DNA from: Caldilineae bacterium
GTDB taxonomy: Bacteria > Chloroflexota > Anaerolineae > DUEN01
Direction: 5' to 3'
DNA length: 40,818 bases
NCBI GenBank assembly: GCA_011176545.1
Contig: DUEN01000053.1
Coordinates: 9,970 to 50,787, forward strand
Position numbers and translations under genes: made by a program. Positions 16,341 through 22,765 of the stretch are shown here, one piece after another; position 1 is the stretch's first letter, and every line of letters starts with the position of its first letter. The notes under the pieces were generated by a model that was not told where the DNA came from, searched no databases, and saw only the letters and a list, made by a program, of their open reading frames with translations.

Positions 16341-17126
16341 ATGGCGTTGACCTGGAACCTGCCGCCGTACGAGATCGACTTGCCCGTGTTCCACGGCCCG
16401 CTCGATCTGTTGCTCCATCTGATCGAGCGGCAGGAGCTAGATATCTCCGCGGTCTCCCTGGCCCAGGTGACGGGGCAGTATCTGGAGTATCTCTCCCGCA
16501 TGGAGGAGCTTGAGGCCGGCGTTCTGGCCGATTTCTTGGTCGTGGCGGCGAGGTTGATCTTGATCAAATCCCGCTATTTGCTCCCCCGACCCGAGTCCCC
16601 AGAGGATAAAGAAGAGGAGGAGGATCCAGGAGAGGCGCTGGCCCGCCAGCTCCGCGAGTACAAGCAGTTCAAGGCGGTAGCCCAGCAACTTGGCGAACGG
16701 GAGCGTTGTGGGCTGCGCGCCTATGTCCGGGTGGCGTCGGCGCCTCCCGTCGAGCGGCGCCTGGACCTGGGAGGGGTGACGCTGGAGGACCTGCTGATGG
16801 CCATGCAGCAGGTCCTGACGGAGAAGCCCACGGCCCCAGTCGAAGAGATGATCCAGCCGCTCGTCGTCACCGTCCATGATAAGATCGTGCTCACCGGGGA
16901 GCTGCTGAGGCGACGAGGCACGATCCGCTTCCGGGATCTGTTAGAGCGGGCTACCCACCGCGTCGAGGTGGTGGTCACGCTTTTGGCCGTCCTAGAGCTC
17001 ATCAAGCGAGGCAGGGTCATCGTCGAGCAGCCCCGGCTGTTCGGCGAGATCCTGATCCGTCCGGTGCCGGGTGTAGACTGGGCGTCTTTTGCCGACGTCT
17101 CCACCAATGGCGCAGACTCAGAATGA
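16341..17126 (+). CDS. scpA: segregation and condensation protein A
   Basis: The 261-residue protein carries the ScpA kleisin N-terminal signature: EIDLPVFHGPLDLLLHLIER, then ADFLVVAARLILIKSRYLLP. An acidic linker (SPEDKEEEEDPGEA) and a C-terminal winged-helix (RFRDLLERATHRVEVVVTLLAVLELIKRG) complete the family layout at the usual length. ScpA bridges the heads of the SMC dimer and binds ScpB in the condensin complex that compacts and separates chromosomes. It starts 24 bases after the stop of the GH/PGRP gene, preceded by GAGGGAAG, so it probably shares that promoter. scpB, often the next gene, is not here. The last 110 bases overlap a convergent VanZ-like gene. Confidence 0.93.
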   Translation: MALTWNLPPYEIDLPVFHGPLDLLLHLIERQELDISAVSLAQVTGQYLEYLSRMEELEAGVLADFLVVAARLILIKSRYLLPRPESPEDKEEEEDPGEALARQLREYKQFKAVAQQLGERERCGLRAYVRVASAPPVERRLDLGGVTLEDLLMAMQQVLTEKPTAPVEEMIQPLVVTVHDKIVLTGELLRRRGTIRFRDLLERATHRVEVVVTLLAVLELIKRGRVIVEQPRLFGEILIRPVPGVDWASFADVSTNGADSE

Positions 17127-17481
17127 CCGATGCCGCCGCGACGTCGATCACCCAGTCCAGGGGATCGGCGTGTCGGCCTGGCACGAAGCGCTGATGCCAT
17201 TCATCGCTGGCGGCGTAAAGCATGACGATCACGATGGCCCATAGGTGGGGGCGCCGGACGTGGGTCTGGCGATCGATGGCGCGAGCCAGCAAAAAGGCCA
17301 GGACCCCGTATTCCACCACGTGGCCGAGGATATTTTGTAGATCAGGCGGGCCGGGGGTGAGATCCGGATAATCGGACCGTGAGGAGAGCAGGAAGATCAC
17401 CCCCATCCAGGCGATAGGGGGGACCCAGTGTCCCCATCGAGTGGAAAGCCTGCTTTGTATGCGACTCATCAGTCCTCGCAC
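17017..17481 (-). CDS. VanZ-like family membrane protein
   Basis: This 154-residue protein has about four membrane segments and the VanZ-like signature SDEWHQRFVPGRHADPLDWVIDVAA; an earlier GHVVEYGVLAFLLARAI is also typical. VanZ itself gives low-level teicoplanin resistance, but most family members have unknown roles near the cell envelope. GTG 17481 has GGGAG 6 bases upstream and is preferred to ATG 17469. The start lies 21 bases after the stop of the family 4 glycosyltransferase gene, so the two are probably one operon. The last ~36 residues, arginine-rich and poorly conserved in type, are encoded opposite the end of scpA. Confidence 0.82.
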   Translation of the reverse strand: MRGLMSRIQSRLSTRWGHWVPPIAWMGVIFLLSSRSDYPDLTPGPPDLQNILGHVVEYGVLAFLLARAIDRQTHVRRPHLWAIVIVMLYAASDEWHQRFVPGRHADPLDWVIDVAAASVILSLRHWWRRRQKTPSLHPAPDGSGSRRTAGAARR

Positions 17482-17502
17482 GAGCGTCTCCCTTCCCGGA
17501 TT

Positions 17503-18660
17503 TTAAGTTCGCCTCTCCATCGCAAGCTCATATGCCCTCTCCACGGTGGCGGCCAAGCGATCCCAGTTGAACCGTTCGATGACATGTCGTTGTGCCTCTT
17601 CCCCCATCCTATAGGCCTGCTCCCGATCCTGGAGGAGCCACGTCGTCGCCTCGGCGAAGGCCCCAAGATCCCCAGGAGGGACGAGAAATCCCGTCTCCCC
17701 ATGCATGATGTACGTCTCGTGTTCGCCGACCCGGCTGGCGACCGCGGGCAGTCCTGCTGCCATGACATCGGTCAGCCGCGCCGGACATTTCGCCAGGGTG
17801 ATCCGATGAGCCCTAGCCGGGAAGAGGGCGACGTCCGACGCGGCGCATAATTGAGGGATAGCCTCGAACGGGACCAATCCCCACCATGTCACCCCATCCG
17901 CCAGCGACGCGCTCGCGAGCATACGCCGGAGGGCGCGGTCCTCTCCTTGCAATGCCTCCCCAGCGATGATGAGCCGCGCCTCGGGAACGCGGCGCCGGAT
18001 GTCCATCCAGATGGACACCACGTCTCCCGGCGCGAATTCGATGAAGCGCGTGAGCAGCAGCGCCGTGGGAGGCGCCTCGTTGGGCCGTCGGGGACGCGGC
18101 CGCGGGATCGCGTCCACGCCATTGGGTAGATGGACGACGTGCCTGGCCCCCATCGTCTTGGCCTGCATCGCCAGCCAGCGGGACGCAACCGTGAGCGCGT
18201 CCGCGTGCCGAAACCCCCACCGCTCCTGCCAGGCGAAGAGCCATCGGGCTACGATCGGATATCCCATCCGATCGTTCCAGCCGCCCGGCCCCTCCCAGTC
18301 ATCCGCGTCGAGCACCAGGCCCCCGTGCCACAATCCTATTCGGCGGGCGTACCAGAGGGTTTGAAGGACAAGGCCGGCGTAGGCCTTGGGCTTGAACACG
18401 TGCACGAGGTCAGGACGACTCGCAAGTACGGCCCGGAGCATCTCGGCCATGATCTGGGCCGGATGGCGGACCCTTGCGTGGACGACCTGCACGCCATGAT
18501 CGTCCCATACGCGGCCCTCATCCTCTGGGCTATCCCATGGCGGGACGATCAGCGTGGGCTCATGGCCGCGTTGGGCCAGACTCCGGGCCAGAGGCAACGC
18601 CCGTCGCCACATGGTGCCACGTACCCGCAGTCCAAACGTCCCAACCAGCGCGATGCGCAT
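17503..18660 (-). CDS. glycosyltransferase family 4 (GT-B fold)
   Basis: A 385-residue enzyme. The N-terminal Rossmann half starts MRIALVGTFGLRVRGTMWRR and includes PDLVHVFKPKAYAGLVLQT. The C-terminal nucleotide-sugar domain has VVHLPNGVDAI, the family E-x7-E-like region around AKCPARLTDVMAAGLPAVAS, and GETGFLVPPGD. Such enzymes transfer a sugar from a nucleotide donor with retention of configuration, usually for cell-surface glycans or glycolipids. Acceptor and donor are unknown. It is cytoplasmic or peripheral; no membrane helix is seen. It has its own promoter (18703-18731) and is followed by the VanZ-like gene. Confidence 0.88.
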   Translation of the reverse strand: MRIALVGTFGLRVRGTMWRRALPLARSLAQRGHEPTLIVPPWDSPEDEGRVWDDHGVQVVHARVRHPAQIMAEMLRAVLASRPDLVHVFKPKAYAGLVLQTLWYARRIGLWHGGLVLDADDWEGPGGWNDRMGYPIVARWLFAWQERWGFRHADALTVASRWLAMQAKTMGARHVVHLPNGVDAIPRPRPRRPNEAPPTALLLTRFIEFAPGDVVSIWMDIRRRVPEARLIIAGEALQGEDRALRRMLASASLADGVTWWGLVPFEAIPQLCAASDVALFPARAHRITLAKCPARLTDVMAAGLPAVASRVGEHETYIMHGETGFLVPPGDLGAFAEATTWLLQDREQAYRMGEEAQRHVIERFNWDRLAATVERAYELAMERRT

Positions 18661-18702
18661 ATCACTCCAGAGGGCCTTGCCCGTATCCTGTGTAACGTCT
18701 GC

Positions 18703-18731
18703 ATTCTACGTGACGACCGCGATCGTTGCAA
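18703..18731 (-). promoter_or_regulatory. promoter for the GT4/vanZ operon
   Basis: On the minus strand TTGCAA (18731-18726), a 17-base spacer and TAGAAT (18708-18703) are present, with a ~36-nt leader to the ATG at 18660. A 10-bp palindrome GATAATTATC (18745-18754) lies just upstream and could bind a regulator. Confidence 0.6.
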
Positions 18732-18780
18732 GCCCATTGTGAAGGATAATTATCACAAGTCCTGCATGGGCGCTTGGCCG

Positions 18781-18860
18781 CGCTTTTCCTCACTGCAGAG
18801 ACGCTGAGGACGCGGAGTTTCTCTCTATTTTGTCTTCTCCTCTGCGCCTCCGCGGTGAAA
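18781..18860. repeat. dispersed intergenic repeat with imperfect inverted arms
   Basis: The left arm carries TCACTGCAGAGACGCTGAGG and CGCGGAG; the right arm carries CTCCTCTGCGCCTCCGCGGTGA, roughly its inverse complement. It belongs with 12971-13024. The 321-base gap 18661-18981 holds this repeat and two promoters, but no gene. Confidence 0.55.
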
Positions 18861-18908
18861 TATAGGCAATCGCCACTATGTGAACCGATGTCCTCGTGAT
18901 ATGTGCCA

Positions 18909-18937
18909 TTGCACCGGTCAGGGATACATGCTAGAAT
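18909..18937 (+). promoter_or_regulatory. promoter for the CBM48-eda-kdgK operon
   Basis: TTGCAC (18909-18914), a 17-base spacer and TAGAAT (18932-18937), with the TGC extension just before the -10 box, precede the ATG at 18982 by a ~38-nt leader. Confidence 0.7.
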
Positions 18938-18981
18938 CAGCAGGGGAAGATCATAGTCGCTCTTTCTGCCAGGAGGTCCAC

Positions 18982-19305
18982 ATGATTCACAAGGCGCCAG
19001 CTCCGGATCCTGATAAGATCCGTGTGATATTTGAACTCCCTAGTTCCATCTGGGCGGAGAAGATCTACTTGGTGGGGGAGTTTAATGGGTGGAATCGGAC
19101 GTCTCATCCCTTACGGCAGGAGCGAGATGGCGCCTGGCGGATCTCCCTGGACCTGCCAAAGGGGCGACGTTACCAGTTCCGTTATCTGATCGATGGCACG
19201 CAGTGGCAGAACGATCCTGATGCCGACGATTACGTGCCTAACGAGTTCGGATCTTATAACTCGGTGGTCTCCACCGAAGTATCACCGGAGGGGAAGGACG
19301 GGTGA
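18982..19305 (+). CDS. stand-alone CBM48 / isoamylase N-terminal (glycogen-binding) domain protein
   Basis: The 107-residue protein is a single early-set beta domain. KIYLVGEFNGWNRTSHPL, then GAWRISLDLPKGRRYQFRYL and the closing NDPDADDYVPNEFGSYNSVV are the CBM48/AMPK-beta signature; the aromatic Trp in FNGW is a usual glucan-contact residue. Such domains normally sit on branching or debranching enzymes. Here the domain is alone, with no catalytic part and no signal peptide. ATG 18982 follows AGGAGG by 5 bases; the longer open frame from 18880 includes the promoter and is not used. Its TGA overlaps the GTG of the KDPG aldolase gene (GTGA at 19302-19305), so they are translationally coupled. 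Confidence 0.85.
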   Translation: MIHKAPAPDPDKIRVIFELPSSIWAEKIYLVGEFNGWNRTSHPLRQERDGAWRISLDLPKGRRYQFRYLIDGTQWQNDPDADDYVPNEFGSYNSVVSTEVSPEGKDG

Positions 19306-19961
19306 GCGCGCGGACCATGGAGCATGCCGAGATCGTATCCTGCATCCTCGAAGGACGGCTGATCGCCGTCGTGCGTGTGGGCTCGCCGGATGAGGCTGTG
19401 GAGGTGGGGCGGGCGCTGGCTTGCGCCGGGGTTCACCTCATCGAGATCACGTTCACTGTGCCGAATGCCCCCCAGGCGATCGCTCGGCTGGCCGATGAGT
19501 CGCCGGATATCATCGTCGGCGCTGGCTCGGTCACGGACATGACGCAGGTCGAGGCCGCCATCGATGCCGGCGCCCGGTTCGTGGTCTCCCCTATAGGCTT
19601 CTTGGAGATGATCCCGATATGTCGGCGACGGGGCGTGGTCAGCATGGTCGCCGGGTTGACCCCTTCTGAGCTGTTTCGAGCGTGGCGCGCTGGCTCTGAC
19701 TTCGTGAAGCTGTTCCCTGCTGAGGCTGTGGGAGGGCCCTCCTATGTCCGAGACATTCTGGCGCCGCTTCCTGAGCTGCCCCTGGTCCCCACCGGTGGGG
19801 TGACTTTGGATAACTTCCTGGCGTATCTCGACGCTGGCGCGAGGGCCGTCGGCCTGGGCAGCGCGTTGGTGCCGAAAGCATTGACGCGCGCCCGTGATTG
19901 GGCTGCGCTTACAGAACACGCCGCGAGATTTGTAGAAGCGATGAAGGATCGCTCGCTTTGA
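19302..19961 (+). CDS. eda: 2-dehydro-3-deoxyphosphogluconate (KDPG) aldolase
   Basis: A 219-residue class I aldolase of normal family length. The Schiff-base lysine is Lys136 in DFVKLFPAEAVGG; Glu48 in LIEITFTVPNA is the general acid/base residue. VGAGSVTDMTQVEAAIDAGARFVVSP and LVPTGGVTLDNF complete the barrel signature. It splits KDPG into pyruvate and glyceraldehyde 3-phosphate. GTG 19302 overlaps the previous stop; ATG 19317 is an alternative. The kinase that would supply KDPG is the next gene, 21 bases on, so the pair forms the lower Entner-Doudoroff / uronate route. KDPGal cleavage cannot be excluded from sequence alone. Confidence 0.92.
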   Translation: MSARTMEHAEIVSCILEGRLIAVVRVGSPDEAVEVGRALACAGVHLIEITFTVPNAPQAIARLADESPDIIVGAGSVTDMTQVEAAIDAGARFVVSPIGFLEMIPICRRRGVVSMVAGLTPSELFRAWRAGSDFVKLFPAEAVGGPSYVRDILAPLPELPLVPTGGVTLDNFLAYLDAGARAVGLGSALVPKALTRARDWAALTEHAARFVEAMKDRSL

Positions 19962-19982
19962 GGGAAGATGGGTGGAGGCGTC

Positions 19983-20933
19983 ATGCTGGACATCGTATCC
20001 ATCGGGGAGTGCATGATCGAGTTCTTCGCCGAGGAGCCGATCGCGGAGGCAGAGTGCTTCACCAAGGCATTCGCGGGGGATGCGCTGAACATCATCGCCG
20101 CGGCGCAGCGTATGGGCTCGAAGACAGGGTTCATCACCCGGGTGGGAGATGACCCCTTCGCTCCGTACCTGTTGAAGGGATGGCGAGACTTAGGCATCGA
20201 CACCAGCCATTGCAAGGTGGTGCCCGGGTTTAACGGGATCTACTTCATCAGCCTGCTGCCGGGCGGTGAGCGGGAATTCACGTATTACCGGAAGGGCAGC
20301 GCGCCCTCGACGATGGAACCTTCGGACCTGGATGAAGCGTATATCGCCAGCGCCCGGATCCTGCTGACGACGGGGATCACTCAGGCGATATCGCCCTCCG
20401 CGCGCGCGACAGCATTGCGGGCGGCGCAGATCGCTCGAGCCCATGGCGTGAAGGTGGCCTATGATCCCAATCTACGGCTCAAGTTGTGGTCTTTAGAGGA
20501 GGCGCGGCAGGCCCTGGATGAGATCCTACCCTACGTGAACATCGCCATGCCGGGCGGGCCGGAGGAGAGTCAGCTCCTTCTGGGCGTTGAAGAGCCGCGG
20601 CAGGTGATCGAGTACTTCTGGCGCGCGGGGGTTGACCTGGTGGCGTTGAAGTGGGGCATGGTTGGGAGCTGGATCGGGGAGCGCGAGTCGGGCTCCATTG
20701 AGCTGGTGCCCCCCTTACAGGGAGTGAAGGCCAGGGATACGACCGGTGCCGGGGACGCGTTTAATGGGGCCTTCCTGCATGGCCTGTGCGCCGGGATGTC
20801 GCCTGTGGAGGCGGCGCGGCTAGGGATGATCGCGGCCGCGTTGAAGGTGCGCGGTCGCGGGGCTGTAGCCAGTCTGCCCAGCCGTGAGGAGGTATACGCC
20901 ATCTACAGGGAACAGATGACGACTCATCGGTGA
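19983..20933 (+). CDS. kdgK: 2-keto-3-deoxygluconate kinase, PfkB family
   Basis: The protein is 316 residues from ATG 19983, chosen over ATG 19968 because GGTGGAGG lies 4 bases before it and MLDIVSIGECMIEFF is the usual family start. PfkB marks are AGDALNIIAAAQRMGSKTGF, the ribokinase-type FITRVGDDPFA, and DTTGAGDAFNGAF with catalytic Asp258. VAYDPNLRLKLWSLEEA is the conserved central strand of KDG kinases. It phosphorylates 2-keto-3-deoxygluconate to KDPG, the substrate of the aldolase before it. Other PfkB sugar kinases (for example fructokinase) are possible, but the operon with eda argues for KDG. Confidence 0.88.
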   Translation: MLDIVSIGECMIEFFAEEPIAEAECFTKAFAGDALNIIAAAQRMGSKTGFITRVGDDPFAPYLLKGWRDLGIDTSHCKVVPGFNGIYFISLLPGGEREFTYYRKGSAPSTMEPSDLDEAYIASARILLTTGITQAISPSARATALRAAQIARAHGVKVAYDPNLRLKLWSLEEARQALDEILPYVNIAMPGGPEESQLLLGVEEPRQVIEYFWRAGVDLVALKWGMVGSWIGERESGSIELVPPLQGVKARDTTGAGDAFNGAFLHGLCAGMSPVEAARLGMIAAALKVRGRGAVASLPSREEVYAIYREQMTTHR

Positions 20934-20978
20934 GGATATGCCTGAGAACCCTTCAGGGTTTGGACAGTTTACTCTCCT

Positions 20979-21032
20979 AACCGCAAGGGACGCAAAGGCG
21001 GTTCAAAAAGTTCTTCTGACGTCAAAGCCTTA
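20979..21032. repeat. dispersed repeat, AACCGCAA type, partial copy
   Basis: TAACCGCAAGGGACGCAAAG is followed by a 24-base segment (21004-21027) that matches the inverse complement of 37897-37920 with one mismatch. This copy is shorter than the full element at 37847-37954. It lies between convergent kdgK and the histidine kinase gene. Confidence 0.6.
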
Positions 21033-21094
21033 CGCTCATATTGGCATACACGACAGAAATAATGTGGACAACGCGCGTGTTGCTTTTAAAAAAT

Positions 21095-21122
21095 GTAGGG
21101 GCGACCGGCCGGTCGCCCCTAC
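21095..21122. repeat. 28-bp perfect palindrome (dispersed repeat)
   Basis: The 14-base arm GTAGGGGCGACCGG is followed directly by its exact inverse complement. It lies between the convergent kdgK and histidine kinase genes, 22 bases before the latter's stop. A TATTTATT stretch follows on the plus strand, and a run of A/T precedes it, so a bidirectional terminator role is possible. Related copies: 6944-6966 and 12913-12939. Confidence 0.75.
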
Positions 21123-21143
21123 TATTTATTCCAAGTTGCGTGG

Positions 21144-21971
21144 TTATCCAGGATCCAGGGGAAGATGGATACGCGCGATGACGCCTTGTGCCCCAGGATC
21201 GGGCCATATCAAGCGGCCTCCATGGGCTTCAATGAATGCCGTAGCGATGAGGATGGGAAGGGATCGGTTTCGACGCTGCCTTAGTGAGCGGGAGAAGATC
21301 TCCTCGCCGTTGGATGAGTGTCGGGTGGCCTGTAGAGTCAGGACGAGCTGATCGATCTCGTTCGCCGTATGCGCTATGTGGAGGCGGAACACTTTAACGG
21401 CAGGTAGTTCCCGAGCGACGAAGCGTAACAGGAGCTGTAGAGCCTTCGCCAGGCGAGGCTTATCCGCCAGGATCCAGCGCACGCCGCTCTCATTGATAGG
21501 CTGAAGGTTTTGCTTACGCTGAGCTAGATATGCTTGCAGCTCTTCGGTCACCTCGCGGATGAGTTGGGAGAGATCCACCCAGCCTCTGTCAAGAACGAGA
21601 TCCCCCGATATCGCTGCAAAAGCCTCTGAGAGCGATCCGATGAGATCCACGGCACGCCGGGTGTTCTCCAGGATCGAGCGCGCATAGTTCGCCTGTTCCT
21701 CGGACAGCGGAGAGGGATAATTCGCACATAGCAGCTCCGCATATCCGATGGCCATCGCCAGGGGGGTGCGTAGATCGTGTGTGATCATGGAGATGAAAGG
21801 CCCCAGGGCAGGGTTAGCGATCGTCTCGGTGATCGACTGCTCGGAATCTGCCCTTTTATGAGGCGATATGATCTTTTCATCCCATGCTTGTAAAGCTTCC
21901 CTTGCGCCTGTCAGGTGTAATCTGTTCCTGGGCTTCGTGGCGAGCGGAGGGAGGGTTTGATCGATATACAT
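21144..21971 (-). CDS. histidine kinase-like sensor protein with degenerate ATPase domain
   Basis: The 275-residue protein has a clear HisKA dimerisation domain with phospho-acceptor His65 in FISMITHDLRTPLAMAIGYAE. The C-terminal half has the length of a HATPase_c domain and ends with AHGGRLIWPD...LPLDPG, like a normal kinase. However, the N-box has LQLLLRFVARE instead of the usual NLLxNAxK, and I find no DxGxG G1 box. ATP binding is therefore doubtful, and it may act as a phosphatase or phosphotransfer partner. No membrane or PAS sensor is seen; the first ~50 residues are short and polar, so it is cytoplasmic. It lies 12 bases after the response regulator gene. Confidence 0.78.
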   Translation of the reverse strand: MYIDQTLPPLATKPRNRLHLTGAREALQAWDEKIISPHKRADSEQSITETIANPALGPFISMITHDLRTPLAMAIGYAELLCANYPSPLSEEQANYARSILENTRRAVDLIGSLSEAFAAISGDLVLDRGWVDLSQLIREVTEELQAYLAQRKQNLQPINESGVRWILADKPRLAKALQLLLRFVARELPAVKVFRLHIAHTANEIDQLVLTLQATRHSSNGEEIFSRSLRQRRNRSLPILIATAFIEAHGGRLIWPDPGAQGVIARIHLPLDPG

Positions 21972-21983
21972 GATATCCTGCCC

Positions 21984-22376
21984 TTAGTTGGGTACCACAC
22001 TTGGCTCTCGGGAGAGGTATTTCTTGACGATCCGTATGACCTCAGCACCTGAGAAGGGCTTCATGATGTAATCGTTCGCGCCAACCGCAAGCGCGCGCTC
22101 GATCTCATCCATCTGTCCCCTGGCGGACAGCATGATGATGGGGATGGATGACATCCGAGGATGGGCCCGGATCGCCTTGATGGTCTCGATGCCGTCCATC
22201 GCCGGCATCACCATGTCGCAGATGACCAGATCTGGGGATAGGCGTTCAAGGTTCTCGATGGCCGACAGGCCATCGTGGGCTCCGACGACCTCGAATCCTG
22301 CCATGCCGAGGAAGATGGATACCAGCTTGATCAGCTCGGGTTCATCATCAATCACAAGGACACGCTTGTTCATCAC
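21984..22376 (-). CDS. single-domain response regulator (CheY-like receiver)
   Basis: A 130-residue receiver domain with no output domain. Asp10 and Asp11 (VLVIDDEPE) form the acidic pocket, Asp54 in DLVICDMVMPAMDG accepts the phosphoryl group, Ser in IIMLSARGQ is the switch residue and Lys in YIMKPFSG completes the site. It should work by protein contact rather than by DNA binding. The histidine kinase-like gene follows 12 bases downstream, so they are a cognate pair. Two ATG codons (22376 and 22373) are possible; GAGAGG lies upstream. The promoter at 22416-22444 serves both genes. Confidence 0.92.
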   Translation of the reverse strand: MMNKRVLVIDDEPELIKLVSIFLGMAGFEVVGAHDGLSAIENLERLSPDLVICDMVMPAMDGIETIKAIRAHPRMSSIPIIMLSARGQMDEIERALAVGANDYIMKPFSGAEVIRIVKKYLSREPSVVPN

Positions 22377-22415
22377 TGCCTCTCAGTTATTGGAAGGGAG
22401 CTAGATTCCAATTCA

Positions 22416-22444
22416 ATCCTAAGCGCGGGAGGGGCGGACGTCAA
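22416..22444 (-). promoter_or_regulatory. promoter for the response regulator/histidine kinase pair
   Basis: On the minus strand TTGACG (22444-22439), a 17-base spacer and TAGGAT (22421-22416) are followed by a ~33-nt leader to the start at 22376. Confidence 0.6.
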
Positions 22445-22623
22445 TATGACCGTGGTACTCAAAGGGGGCAAGTACCCCCCTGGATGGACCTCTTATCCCT
22501 CCTGGAGTCTGGTAAGACCTCGGTTTCTCCCTTACTGACAGGGCCAAGGTTCCACTAAGGCAAGGCCGTCTTTGCTATACAGAATGTCCTGCCGGTAGCA
22601 CCCCATTCAACCGTGGAGGGCAT

Positions 22624-22693
22624 GTAGGACGGGTTTCTTACCCGCCATCTTTCTGCAACAACCACGGTTAGAGTGTGGAGCTACCTGTCCTAC
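22624..22693. repeat. dispersed hairpin repeat with GTAGGAC/GTCCTAC ends
   Basis: GTAGGAC (22624-22630) and GTCCTAC (22687-22693) bracket the segment. Directly inside the left end, GGGT TTCTT ACCC makes a small hairpin. It is the only clear structure in the 389-base gene-free stretch 22377-22765 besides the promoter and a small GGGGG...CCCCC hairpin near 22465-22478; I see no coding potential there. Confidence 0.45.
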
Positions 22694-22765
22694 CAGAAGG
22701 CCTAAGAAATCGGGGTTTTTGGGGACTTTCTCCCCACGAATCCAAATTCGCCAGAGTCCAGTCCC

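Noticed and set aside
22377-22765. Small gene in the 389-base gap
   Set aside because: Only short frames without ribosome sites are present; the sequence is explained by a promoter and small hairpin repeats.
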